Below are positions 6,755-15,042 of a DNA stretch of 36,710 nucleotides, piece by piece (position 1 is the stretch's first letter; every line of letters starts with the position of its first letter). Origin of the DNA: a virus; the IMG/VR virus record IMGVR_UViG_3300042567_000190, positions 1 through 36,710 of that record. The stretch is one strand, 5' to 3'. The notes beneath the pieces were generated by a model, which was given only the letters and a program-made list of their open reading frames with translations, had not been told where the DNA came from and made no database searches. A program made the position numbers and the translations under genes.

Positions 6755-7348
6755 TTATTGAAGGTCAGGGAACATTTGTTTAATTGCGTTTGCTCGCTGC
6801 ACCTTGTCGCCACCAAGGTTGCCCTTGGGTGCAATAGGAATGCCATTGCCTGTTCCGCCAGTGGCTCCACCACCAGAGTTAGCGGGTGCGGAAACAAAGT
6901 GCTTACCTTCATCGCCAGCGGCCCATTCAGCAATTGCATCATTCAGCGGCTTATCACCCATAAGTGCAGAATATTGACCATTCTCCGCCGTTAGCTTGGT
7001 TTGAGACTTTAACATGGCTTTTGCAGCGGCCATGAATTCAGCTTTAATACCAGCTTTAAGCATTGCATCGTTTAGCCCGTTGTCGATTAAGTAAGATTGC
7101 AGTGCGCCGTCCTTTTCTGTCAGGCTTGTCTGCAATGTTTCAATCGTTTTAGTGCTATCCTTGGTCGTTTTATCGAGTTGCAATTTAAGCGTTTCATTTT
7201 CAGTTTGAAGCGCCATAAAATCGTTTGGGTCTATTTCAACTCCCTTTGCTTTCGCTCTGGTAATTTTAACTTCTCCTAGAAGTTCGCGGTTTTTGGCACT
7301 CAGCGCCTCCATTGCGGCTTCTAACTCTGCTATCCGTTCTTCACTCAT
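6755..7348 (-). CDS. Capsid scaffolding protein
   Basis: 197 residues from the ATG at 7348, chosen because GAGGA stands eight bases before it. A longer in-frame start at 7414 lacks such a site and would cover the hairpin at 7374-7386. The sequence starts MSEERIAELEAAMEALSAKN and is coiled-coil rich to about residue 100. It continues with SYLIDNGLNDAMLKAGIKAE, a pattern common in siphovirus scaffolds, then a Gly-rich linker and a short C-terminal helix (KVQRANAIKQMFPDLQ) that probably contacts the coat protein. It lies immediately before the capsid gene. Confidence 0.85.
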   Translation of the reverse strand: MSEERIAELEAAMEALSAKNRELLGEVKITRAKAKGVEIDPNDFMALQTENETLKLQLDKTTKDSTKTIETLQTSLTEKDGALQSYLIDNGLNDAMLKAGIKAEFMAAAKAMLKSQTKLTAENGQYSALMGDKPLNDAIAEWAAGDEGKHFVSAPANSGGGATGGTGNGIPIAPKGNLGGDKVQRANAIKQMFPDLQ

Positions 7349-7373
7349 AGTGTTTGTCCTCTGGACTAATGTT

Positions 7374-7386
7374 GCCCCTCGGGGGC
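7374..7386. promoter_or_regulatory. Short GC hairpin before the scaffold gene
   Basis: GCCCC and GGGGC flank a three-base loop in the leader of the scaffold message, 26 bases before its start. No uridine run follows on the minus strand. It could stabilise a processed 5' end or simply be chance. Confidence 0.35.
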
Positions 7387-7447
7387 GGTTAATGCTTTGG
7401 CACGGCCTCCGCATATTTCTTTTATTATCATGCTACAGACAATAATA

Positions 7448-8473
7448 CTATAGCCGTGATAATTGTGTCAGTGTAAGTGGATTGCCACGCTGGTCTAATA
7501 ATTGTGATAGCGTTATTTTACCAGCACGCCACAATTCAGCCTTACCTTTACCAAGCATCTGGTCAGCGAATGATGCTGGCTTATTTTTTAAGAATTGGTC
7601 GAATGATAAATCAGCAGCAACTTGCCCGTTCATACTAGCACGGGTTGTTTGCGCTATTTCTTTTGCCACGGGCTCATTGCGTATTTCAGCAAATGATTTT
7701 GTTATTGGCACATAGCTTGACCTACAAGACCAATGGGCAGGAGGGCCACCATTCCAAGGTATAGAATGTCCTATTGGCTTAAACTCTGGAAATGTCCACG
7801 TTTTGCCAGAGCGTGCAATACATATTTCACTGGTGCGGCTATCTAATGTCGATACCCATTGCACTGCTTTAATAATGTCTTGATTTTCCATAAGGCCAGC
7901 CATGCGAGCCTCATTTGCAATTGTTTGAACACCAGTGCGGGTTATAGCCATTGCATCGCGCCGTGCCTTAGCAAGTGCCTGTGGGCCTTTGTCAGAGCCG
8001 TTGCCGACAATGGCCTTAGCTATTTCTCTGTTGGTCTGCCCAAGCGTTACGCCATTCTTAATGGCACGCTCAATGTCAAACCTTGCCGACTCGTTTAATC
8101 TGCTAAACCATTCGCCTATTGTCGCGCCCTGTATGAGCGCAGACTTAGCAATCGTATCAACAACAGATGCTGGCGGTATAACCGTGTCTATTCCTACCGA
8201 CACAAACGCGCTTTGCAGGAATGATGCTTCAGCCTTTGCTAAGTCCGAAAGGTCTGGTGGCGTTATAGAAACCATAGCCTTTAGCTCATCAATGGCTTTT
8301 GCTAGGCGCTTGCCTTTGTAAGTAGTAAGGTCATCACCCTTTAGCGCCTTTTCAATTGACGCAGCTAAGGCGTCCAATTGCTTGTTTATAGACGCATCCT
8401 GCCCACCAATAATCCGCTGCAAAAGCAGTTGCCGAATGATTATTAGGTCATGCAGTTGGTCTGATACGCTCAT
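7448..8473 (-). CDS. Head morphogenesis protein, Mu F / SPP1 gp7-like
   Basis: 341 residues. The C-terminal half carries the Mu F-like minor head protein signature: WVSTLDSRTSEICIARSGK, then IPWNGGPPAHWSCRSSYVP with paired Cys and His residues (about 205-260). The N-terminal 150 residues are helical. Proteins of this family bind the portal and enter the procapsid in a few copies, sometimes being ejected with DNA. Here it sits between the portal group and the scaffold. AAGG precedes the ATG. Confidence 0.92.
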   Translation of the reverse strand: MSVSDQLHDLIIIRQLLLQRIIGGQDASINKQLDALAASIEKALKGDDLTTYKGKRLAKAIDELKAMVSITPPDLSDLAKAEASFLQSAFVSVGIDTVIPPASVVDTIAKSALIQGATIGEWFSRLNESARFDIERAIKNGVTLGQTNREIAKAIVGNGSDKGPQALAKARRDAMAITRTGVQTIANEARMAGLMENQDIIKAVQWVSTLDSRTSEICIARSGKTWTFPEFKPIGHSIPWNGGPPAHWSCRSSYVPITKSFAEIRNEPVAKEIAQTTRASMNGQVAADLSFDQFLKNKPASFADQMLGKGKAELWRAGKITLSQLLDQRGNPLTLTQLSRL

Positions 8474-8495
8474 AGCGCCTTAAGCCAGACAGTCA

Positions 8496-8843
8496 TTATT
8501 TACTATCTTTCATAAGTTGAACGCCACGCCACGTTGTGCCACCATCGTCAGTAATAAAGCCCAGAACGTCAACACCTGATGCCGTAAGCGAAGGGGCTGT
8601 GCCGCTAGGCCACTTAATGCCACTAAACCAAGTTTGCGTGCCAGTGCCGCCGTTGGTTAGTTCAAGGATAAAGCTGTAAGAGCGCGATGCAGGGACGTTT
8701 GTTGCAGTCCATGTAAGAGCGCCAGATGCAGTCTTTATGAAGTAATTCCCAGAGGAGCAATTGATGGCACTTGCCGCTACTGTGGTGACGCTTCCACGCA
8801 CTGAACCAAGAAGGTCGGCGGTTGCCGCTGTAATTGTGCCTGT
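8496..8843 (-). repeat. Shared fibre C-terminal domain, head-cluster copy
   Basis: Encodes the last ~115 residues, ending GTTWRGVQLMKDSK. The protein sequence is about 85% identical to 29099-29446, while synonymous positions differ widely. It is a reused module kept by selection and not a recent duplication. It is probably a trimerising or binding head domain. Confidence 0.85.
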
Positions 8844-9923
8844 AAACGTAGGTGAGTCCAGTGGCGCTGCTCCTGTGACATCAGCCACTGGGATTGCAGC
8901 CGAAGCCGTCATCGCACTTGTGCCACTACCCTTAATGTATCCAGTAAGGGTTGTTGCGCCCGTGCCTCCGTTTGCGACAGGCAATGTGCCATTAACGCCG
9001 ATTGCTAGAGATACAGTGTTCTTTTCCCAAAGCCCATTAGTGCTGTTGTAAACGATAGTTTGACCGTTGCTTGGGTTTTGAGCCGCCACATCGTGTAGCT
9101 CATCCATCTCATAGCCGTTTTGCACTTTGACGAATAATTTACCCTGCGTAGGGTGAGCGTGTTCAACAATAGCAACGTAAACCAAATGCTGTGGCGCATG
9201 GGGCTTGGTTGCTGTCAGTGTTCCAGCCGTTGTGGGGCTTAGATATAATTGAGCGCCATCCGTGTAGGCAGATGTATTAATGTTAGTGATGGTTCCAATT
9301 AGCGTCACATTGCCATTTGAATTGTTGGAGATGTTGGCTGTGACCAAGCCAAGCGTTTGCGCTGACGTTGCATCGCTGGTAGCAAGTGCCTTGCTGACAG
9401 TAGAAAGCTGACCAGTAGCGCCGCTAATATATACAGCCGTGCCTTTTGTTAGCGTTGCGCCCGTATTATTGCGGATTGGCAAAAGCACATTGGTTGTTGA
9501 ACCAGCAACGGCAACCGATAGGTCTATCTCCGTTGTTCCAGTAATAGTTACAGAGCCATCAGCAGATGCAATGGTTTGAACAGCCGTATCAGCCTTAGTT
9601 CCTTGCGCCGCTGTTGCTGGCGTGTAGCCTAAAGCATCTGTGACGTTGGTTGACGTAAGGGAAAGCGTTCCGCCAAGCGTCAGTGAACCAGATGTTGTTA
9701 CTGTGCCTGTTAAAGTTAATCCACTAACGCTGCCTGTGCCTGATACGCTTGTAACAGTTCCAGCACCATCAGCGCCGACTTCAACGATGCTCTGTGTGCC
9801 GTCATCTTTCTTAGTGTATACCTTGCCATCATAAGTATTGATAGCAAGTTCACCCAACACAAGGTCGCCTACGCTTGGAATCTTTGCTGGAACCGCGCTA
9901 CGTTTAAACTTCATTAGTGCCAT
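8496..9923 (-). CDS. Fibre protein encoded in the head gene cluster
   Basis: 475 residues. The N-terminus MALMKFKRSAVPAKIPSVGD, continuing LVLGELAINTYDGKVY, resembles the N-terminal attachment segment common in phage fibres. Next comes a low-complexity Thr/Ser/Gly region (GTVTSVSGTGSVSGLTLTG), a beta-rich middle, and repeats of the SPTFTGTI kind. The last ~115 residues are about 85% identical to the end of the tail fibre at 29099-30169. GAGGG lies nine bases before the ATG. Position between the collagen-like gene and the Mu-F gene, far from the tail fibres, suggests a head fibre or decoration. Tail attachment cannot be excluded. Confidence 0.8.
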   Translation of the reverse strand: MALMKFKRSAVPAKIPSVGDLVLGELAINTYDGKVYTKKDDGTQSIVEVGADGAGTVTSVSGTGSVSGLTLTGTVTTSGSLTLGGTLSLTSTNVTDALGYTPATAAQGTKADTAVQTIASADGSVTITGTTEIDLSVAVAGSTTNVLLPIRNNTGATLTKGTAVYISGATGQLSTVSKALATSDATSAQTLGLVTANISNNSNGNVTLIGTITNINTSAYTDGAQLYLSPTTAGTLTATKPHAPQHLVYVAIVEHAHPTQGKLFVKVQNGYEMDELHDVAAQNPSNGQTIVYNSTNGLWEKNTVSLAIGVNGTLPVANGGTGATTLTGYIKGSGTSAMTASAAIPVADVTGAAPLDSPTFTGTITAATADLLGSVRGSVTTVAASAINCSSGNYFIKTASGALTWTATNVPASRSYSFILELTNGGTGTQTWFSGIKWPSGTAPSLTASGVDVLGFITDDGGTTWRGVQLMKDSK

Positions 9924-9962
9924 TTGGCTTTCCCTCTGCGCTATATAGCTGGGCTACTTTAT

Positions 9963-10652
9963 TTAATAAGTTCCGCCGTCAAATACGCCAGCAGTGTTAG
10001 TCCATTTTGATGTTGAAAGATTATATTGCAAAATGTCAAGGTCAGCAGCATCTGCGATTGCAACATCTTCTAAATCAGATAATTCATTTGCACCGCCGCC
10101 ACTACCTCCGCCGCCAAAAAATCCGCTCATTTTTGCAATTGGCAAGTCAATCTTAAACTCTTGCCCATCCGTTAGTGTGATATAGAATGAGTTATCCTCG
10201 CGCTGCTCAATAAGGGCTATGCCTACGCCAGCAGAACCATCAACTCCGTCCTTGCCATTAATGCCATCTTTGCCGTCTTTGCCATCGACGCCATCTTTTC
10301 CATCCTTGCCGTCTTTCCCAGCCTGTCCGATTAACGTATCACGGTTAATGGCGAACCATATTTCTACGGCAACTTGTATTTCATCATCTGTAGGCGTGCG
10401 GCCATCAACGCCATCTTTACCATCTACGCCGTCTACGCCATTTATAGGTTGCTCAAAGTTTTCGCGCAGCCATAATTCAGCAGCGTTTTTTATTTGGCTA
10501 TCAATGATAACGTCTATTTTCTGCTCAATAATACCATTGGCTTCATTTGTCGCACTTTGAATAAGCTGCTTAGACGCAACACCATCTACGCGCACGTTTA
10601 AAGCGGCAATGGCCTCAACCAGAACGCCGACAATCTCACCACTAATAGCCAT
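9963..10652 (-). CDS. Collagen-like repeat protein (probable virion fibre)
   Basis: 229 residues. After a helical N-terminal region (VEAIAALNVRVDGVASKQLI), two Gly-X-Y tracts occur: about 5 triplets near residue 75 and about 12 near residue 120 (GKDGKDGKDGVDGKDGKDG). Between them is a short helical insert; after them IALIEQREDNSFYITLTDG and a Gly-rich loop. Such tracts form trimeric collagen-like stalks in phage fibres. It lies directly after the portal and before the fibre at 8496-9923, so the two may form one appendage. Confidence 0.8.
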   Translation of the reverse strand: MAISGEIVGVLVEAIAALNVRVDGVASKQLIQSATNEANGIIEQKIDVIIDSQIKNAAELWLRENFEQPINGVDGVDGKDGVDGRTPTDDEIQVAVEIWFAINRDTLIGQAGKDGKDGKDGVDGKDGKDGINGKDGVDGSAGVGIALIEQREDNSFYITLTDGQEFKIDLPIAKMSGFFGGGGSGGGANELSDLEDVAIADAADLDILQYNLSTSKWTNTAGVFDGGTY

Positions 10653-12167
10653 TTAAAGTCCTAGCTTTTGCCGTATCGCGCTCATCATAGATTGTTCTTC
10701 TACATCGCGGCTGTTGTCATCTTCCTCTGGCTCGACCAAAGCATCTTGTGTGAAAGATGGGCCAGAGTCATCCAACTGCGCTTCGTATTCTTCAAACTCC
10801 ATGTCTGGCGAGATAAGCTCACCGCGCTGGAAGTTATCGAACAAGACCGAAAGCGGCATTGCATCGCCTTGATATGCGCCAAGCAATGCGGTTACCATCT
10901 GTGGAGCCATACGCGCTGCGCCAAAGTCAGTGTTGAGGTTAAATTCAACGTCCTGTGGTGCGCCTACCCATTCAGCCATCCAGTTTAATGCACGGGTAAT
11001 GCTATCAGATGCAGAGCGGCTTATTGACGCAAGGATAGAGCGTTCGCCAGCAGTCTTTAATTCTACCGTGCCAAAGGCTTCAGCAGTGCGCTTATCGTCG
11101 GCAAGCATCCGTGCGCCCAATACAGCCATGCGCTGTTCTTTGTCCTTCAGGGCTTCGCGCAATGTCTTTAGGCCATCGCCCTTAAACTCAAGATAGCCAG
11201 CATTAGCTGAAGGGTCAGGGAATACCCATGCGCTCATTGAGCCTACAGCAAGCGTTGCGCCTTCTGGTAGCTGCACGCCAGCAACGTATGGGGTTGGCAA
11301 TCCAGTAAAGTGCAAGCCATGCTCATAGTCTGCACTGTTGCGGTAGTGAGCAAGGTTAGTGTCCACAAGGTCAAGCAATGGTGGCTTCTGCACTGTTGAT
11401 GTCGCGCTGTTAGCACCAAGGATAACGAACGGAATATACGATAGCGGCCCACCGTTCTGTATCGGATACATTTCGCTAATGAGTGCATTTGCGTCATCCA
11501 TAACGCGCACGCGATAGCCCTGTTCCGTAAGGTCAAGCACTCTGTATTGCACAACTTGATTGGATGTAAATTCATCTTCAGCAACATCAACGGTTTCTTT
11601 AAGCACAACCATTGTCAGAACCTGTGCGCCATTAATGTAGCTAGTGCGCCAGTTAATGATGCTTTCGGCAGTGTAATACCGCAAGAATGGGCGGATGTTC
11701 AAAGCTTCAGCGGCGGCAATCGTAATGTTTGTTGGTGCATTGGCTGGATAATCAACCATGATGCCAACGCGACCTACGGCAATCTGTTGTTCAACAACCT
11801 GTTCCGCAAACTCACGCAAGTTATCGCCAGAAAGCGTAATGTCATTAGCGTAAGGCTCAATGGCAGTCGGTAGTCTATACACTGGGTCTTTAGAGAATAT
11901 CATGCCTGTGAAGGCGTCAAGTGTTCGTGCGCTTGCGTTAAAGAAAGCAGCACGCTCTTGATAAGTGATATACTCAACATCTGTTTGGCCTGTCAGCCTT
12001 GGCAGATAATTATTAGTATCGAATGACGGATTATAAAGGCTACCAGAATAGCGTGTATTGCTAACGTAGTTCTGGATTAAAGCATCGCGGCCAGATATAA
12101 CATCGCGGCAACGCTTCCATTTAAAGCGATTAGCATCGTATTCGGTGTTCGTGTTGGAGACAGACAT
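10653..12167 (-). CDS. Portal protein (DUF4055 type)
   Basis: 504 residues directly after TerL. The N-terminus KWKRCRDVISGRDALIQ and YLPRLTGQTDVEYITYQERA, then AFFNASARTLDAFTGMIFSK, match the DUF4055 family of siphovirus portals. The C-terminal part has a long helical stem (ALKDKEQRMAVLGARMLADD) and an acidic end. Portals form the dodecameric ring through which TerL pumps DNA. The start lies one base after the TerL stop, giving tight coupling. Confidence 0.9.
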   Translation of the reverse strand: MSVSNTNTEYDANRFKWKRCRDVISGRDALIQNYVSNTRYSGSLYNPSFDTNNYLPRLTGQTDVEYITYQERAAFFNASARTLDAFTGMIFSKDPVYRLPTAIEPYANDITLSGDNLREFAEQVVEQQIAVGRVGIMVDYPANAPTNITIAAAEALNIRPFLRYYTAESIINWRTSYINGAQVLTMVVLKETVDVAEDEFTSNQVVQYRVLDLTEQGYRVRVMDDANALISEMYPIQNGGPLSYIPFVILGANSATSTVQKPPLLDLVDTNLAHYRNSADYEHGLHFTGLPTPYVAGVQLPEGATLAVGSMSAWVFPDPSANAGYLEFKGDGLKTLREALKDKEQRMAVLGARMLADDKRTAEAFGTVELKTAGERSILASISRSASDSITRALNWMAEWVGAPQDVEFNLNTDFGAARMAPQMVTALLGAYQGDAMPLSVLFDNFQRGELISPDMEFEEYEAQLDDSGPSFTQDALVEPEEDDNSRDVEEQSMMSAIRQKLGL

Positions 12168-13421
12168 TTACACCCCAGATATTTGAGCGAAGGAAACCGT
12201 TCCTCTACCAATAGCATACTTATATGCAATAAAATAGCCAATGGCATCGTTTAAGTGGTCAAGCCCAGCCGTTTTATCTGGTTCACCTGATTTATTGTAG
12301 GCTTGCCGCTCTAATCCTTCAATTAGGTTAGGGCATTTGTCGGGGTTTACCAGTAATCGTCTTACGCCTTGATTGTGAATAATTTGGTTGAGCGCAATCA
12401 CTCTGTCCTTAACGGCGGGGTTCTTATTCGGGGCAAGCACTGTGAAATTAGCGGAGCGCAGCAAAGTTATATCCGATAAGCTGGCATTAACGCTCTTGGT
12501 AGCCCCGCCTGACGCATCTGGGTAAACTGTTATCTGATGCCCTTGGTAACGCTCTAGTAGCGCCCTAATCATCGTTGGCGTGTCTCTAACGCCTGTTAGC
12601 TCATCAAGTGCCAGCGGGTTGTTGTTACGGATAACGCAGACAATGGCGCTCATGTTGTTGACGTTAAAGTCTAGCCCGATATGTAAATTTTCTCTTGGCT
12701 GTATGCGCTCAAGGGTATAATTTAGTTTGCGGTCAAACTCTGGGTAGACGCTGCCAGCCGTAAGGTTGACAAACTCGCCATCCAGATATGCGGCTAATAG
12801 GCTTGACGAATAGCTGTTCTGCAAGTTCTTGATGTAATCGGCTGGTAGGTTGGCTGCGTTGTCAGCAGTCTTAGCCCTATAAAGCGCATAGCCCTCTGCC
12901 TTGTTCTTTACCCAGCGGTCATAGACAAAACGAAAGCCTTCTGGTGTTGTAGCTACACCAACAGTGTTTTGAACAGGCTTGCCAGATACCGTGAATGCCT
13001 TCTGCCGATTACGGGCAATAATCTTATTCCAAACGGCACGGGCCTTGTCGAGTGGCAGCGTATCGAGTTCATCAACCACGCTATGTGCTACCTCATAACC
13101 AACAATGCGGTCAGGTTGTTCCATGTTGCGAAAAATAATGCGGCCCAGTTCTGTTTCCATTACCGCCTTTTGCTGGTTTAGCTTGAATGGGATGTTGTTC
13201 TTTTCAAACAGGGCGGGGAAGCGTTGGAAGGCAATGTCTTCAATCAGCGGATATGTAGGCAAGTAATATGCAACATCCTGATACGGGCAATATCTCTTAA
13301 GCCGCATAATGCGTGCAATGCCAGCAGCAGTCTTTCCCGAACCAAAGCCGCCGACAAAGGCAGGGAATGGCTCTTGGCTAAATACGAACTCTCTCTGGCT
13401 TTCAGTAAAGGTCAAAGCCAA
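12168..13421 (-). CDS. Terminase large subunit
   Basis: 417 residues with a full packaging motor and nuclease. Walker A is GGFGSGKT near residue 24 and Walker B VVDELD near 114. The RNase H-like nuclease has acidic residues in IGLDFNV (about 245), YPDASGG (about 300) and a C-terminal DHLNDAIGYF (about 390). It cuts concatemers and drives DNA through the portal. It overlaps the small subunit gene by 10 bases. Headful packaging would fit the circular permutation implied by the window ends, but type cannot be fixed from sequence alone. Confidence 0.96.
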   Translation of the reverse strand: MALTFTESQREFVFSQEPFPAFVGGFGSGKTAAGIARIMRLKRYCPYQDVAYYLPTYPLIEDIAFQRFPALFEKNNIPFKLNQQKAVMETELGRIIFRNMEQPDRIVGYEVAHSVVDELDTLPLDKARAVWNKIIARNRQKAFTVSGKPVQNTVGVATTPEGFRFVYDRWVKNKAEGYALYRAKTADNAANLPADYIKNLQNSYSSSLLAAYLDGEFVNLTAGSVYPEFDRKLNYTLERIQPRENLHIGLDFNVNNMSAIVCVIRNNNPLALDELTGVRDTPTMIRALLERYQGHQITVYPDASGGATKSVNASLSDITLLRSANFTVLAPNKNPAVKDRVIALNQIIHNQGVRRLLVNPDKCPNLIEGLERQAYNKSGEPDKTAGLDHLNDAIGYFIAYKYAIGRGTVSFAQISGV

Positions 13422-13798
13422 TCTTCGTCCGTGATGGGCTTAAACTGCAAATCAACCGAAACCTTGGTAGGCTGGTTGAAGCCGTGCATAATGTTTAGCT
13501 CTTTTACAGCCCCTGTCATGCCTGATGGTGACTTCTCTGCATTAGCTACCTCAAATGCTTGAATGAGGCCCAGCACCGACATTTCGCGTGTCCATAGGTG
13601 CTGTTGAGCCACTTCAGCCTTTAATTCATCCACCCTTAGGGTAATCTTAGGGTCTTTGATTAGCCTTGATGCTTGAATGTAAACGCTTGCGTCTTTCATA
13701 GTCGCGGCATCGTAGGCTGTGCGATAGGCAGTCGCTTGGTCATCGCCATTGGCAATGCACTGAGCAAATGTTTCCTGCTTTGCCGTCAGCTTACTCAT
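13412..13798 (-). CDS. Terminase small subunit
   Basis: 128 residues from the ATG at 13798; an upstream in-frame start at 13822 is less likely. AAGGG stands nine bases before 13798 and the ATG overlaps the previous gene's stop. The sequence SKLTAKQETFAQCIANGD with AYRTAYDA and RLIKDPKITLRVDEL is the Terminase_2 helix-turn-helix pattern. It recognises phage DNA and regulates TerL. Order TerS, TerL, portal is standard. Confidence 0.92.
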   Translation of the reverse strand: MSKLTAKQETFAQCIANGDDQATAYRTAYDAATMKDASVYIQASRLIKDPKITLRVDELKAEVAQQHLWTREMSVLGLIQAFEVANAEKSPSGMTGAVKELNIMHGFNQPTKVSVDLQFKPITDEDWL

Positions 13799-14042
13799 TA
13801 GCTTCTGCCCTTGCTTTGTCATAGCTCTCTAGCATTTCAACACCCTTCTCTATCGCACAAAAAAGGGACTTGGTGTATGTGTCCATTTTGTCTCCATACG
13901 GCGAAAGATGTTTGAGAACCATAACAGCTTCTTTGGGCGTATAAAAAATATTAGCAATTCTGTCCTTGCTTAGTAATGCAATTTGCCCATGCCAAATTTC
14001 GATTATGCTAATGTCATCAACAGATTGCTCAATCATTGGCAT
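13791..14042 (-). CDS. Hypothetical protein upstream of the terminase
   Basis: 83 residues, MPMIEQSVDDISIIEIWHGQ to KARAEANE. No family recognised. The N-terminal half looks beta-rich and contains IANIFYTPKEAVMVLKHLSP; the C-terminus is helical. It overlaps the DUF3310/DUF5681 gene by 14 bases and TerS by 8, so it is part of the same translationally coupled string. Function unknown. Confidence 0.65.
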   Translation of the reverse strand: MPMIEQSVDDISIIEIWHGQIALLSKDRIANIFYTPKEAVMVLKHLSPYGDKMDTYTKSLFCAIEKGVEMLESYDKARAEANE

Positions 14043-14544
14043 CTGCCTTTACTTGGTCATAGCCTTTTAGCCAATCTTTGCTGCGCCGTGTATCCCGTGA
14101 AAGCCCAAATATTGCAGCTTCACGGCCATCTTGGAATTGCAATATGTTCTCAGCTATCATGTTCCTTTTAACCTCTAGCTCAATTAGTTTGGTAAGGTTA
14201 CTTTGACCTTTGGGACGGCCCTTTGGGTTACCTGACTGTCCAGCCTTAAAGCGACTATGCTTTGGTGGCTTACCATAGCCCACCTTGCCATCGTCTTTGT
14301 CGGCTGCGTCATCTATAATCTTGCTGCCTTCCTCTATTTCAATAAGCTTTGCGAGATAATGTTGACACTTCTTTAGGTCTTGCACCCCGTTCTTGTCGAG
14401 ATACCTTGCTAAGTATTTTATACAATTACCGTGCAAATAGCCAGCAAATGCTTCTTTGCTCATCCATGCTTCCATTGCATCCCAAGGTTGCACAGCCTTT
14501 AATGCGTAATGGTCACCGCCGACTTGATAGTCATTCGTCTTCAT
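14029..14544 (-). CDS. DUF3310-DUF5681 fusion protein
   Basis: 171 residues from the ATG at 14544, which has GAGGA nine bases upstream; a longer start at 14595 lies inside the previous gene and lacks support. Residues 1-70 (YQVGGDHYALKAVQPWDAME, then GNCIKYLARYLDKNGVQDLK) are DUF3310, a small phage family sometimes called nucleotide-kinase-like. Residues ~85-110 (GKPPKHSRFKAGQSGNPKGR) are the DUF5681 signature, a basic segment often found beside phage terminases. The remaining C-terminal region is helical. Joining the two in one protein is uncommon. A DNA-associated role near packaging is only inferred. Confidence 0.85.
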   Translation of the reverse strand: MKTNDYQVGGDHYALKAVQPWDAMEAWMSKEAFAGYLHGNCIKYLARYLDKNGVQDLKKCQHYLAKLIEIEEGSKIIDDAADKDDGKVGYGKPPKHSRFKAGQSGNPKGRPKGQSNLTKLIELEVKRNMIAENILQFQDGREAAIFGLSRDTRRSKDWLKGYDQVKADAND

Positions 14545-14746
14545 AATAATCATCCTCAAACGGGTCATAGCCCTTAAGCATGGCATCAACTGCAACCATT
14601 ATAGGGCCAGTAATGTTTATCTTGCCAGCTTCCATCTTGCGAATGGTTGTGCCGCCATTGGCTTCAGACAGGCGCAATGCAGCGGCCATGTCGTTTATGC
14701 TAAAGCCCATGCGGTAACGGGCCAGTTTAAGCTTGTCGGGGGTCAT
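14531..14746 (-). CDS. XRE-like helix-turn-helix protein
   Basis: 71 residues: LKLARYRMGFSINDMAAALR followed by GGTTIRKMEAGKINITGPI, the five-helix lambda-repressor-type DNA-binding domain. The tail is acidic (DPFEDDYYEDE). It overlaps the DnaA-like gene by four bases and the DUF3310 gene by 14. It may regulate the leftward operon driven from 15958-15986. No dimerisation or protease domain is present. Confidence 0.8.
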   Translation of the reverse strand: MTPDKLKLARYRMGFSINDMAAALRLSEANGGTTIRKMEAGKINITGPIMVAVDAMLKGYDPFEDDYYEDE

Positions 14747-15042
14747 GCCTCTGCCCTGCTCTTTTGCAGGGAATGAACAATGGTGCTGTGGTCGCGGTTC
14801 ATAATACGTCCAATCTCTGTAGTAGAGTAGCCCTTTTCACGCAGCATAACAGCACATTTACGCCGCACTGCAACAAGCTTTTTCATGCGGTTCTTACCTA
14901 TTATGTCTTCCGCTGTGTAGCCATACTGTTTAGCAATGGCCTCCATTTCCATCATATTTGATTGCCTTGGCGTCATGCCGCGACTGTCAACAAGCACTAT
15001 TTCTTCTTCTTCCCAGATGAAATCGTCTTCAAACATTTCCAT
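14743..15042 (-). CDS. Free-standing DnaA domain IV-like DNA-binding protein
   Basis: 99 residues. The C-terminal half reads MKKLVAVRRKCAVMLREKGY then TTEIGRIMNRDHSTIVHSL, matching the DnaA C-terminal helix-turn-helix including the DHST box-reading motif. The N-terminal 40 residues are acidic (EMFEDDFIWEEEEI). No ATPase domain is present, so it cannot load helicase alone. It could recognise DnaA-box-like sites, compete with host DnaA, or act as a transcription factor. It overlaps both neighbouring genes. Confidence 0.85.
   Translation of the reverse strand: MEMFEDDFIWEEEEIVLVDSRGMTPRQSNMMEMEAIAKQYGYTAEDIIGKNRMKKLVAVRRKCAVMLREKGYSTTEIGRIMNRDHSTIVHSLQKSRAEA

Noticed and set aside
10240-10330. 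CRISPR-like or minisatellite array
   Set aside because: The repeated short words encode Gly-X-Y triplets, with no spacers or constant repeat length.
10219-10560. Rightward Pro/Ser-rich frame with regular repeats
   Set aside because: It is the antisense of the Gly-X-Y tracts in the collagen-like gene, so the regular pattern is a shadow.
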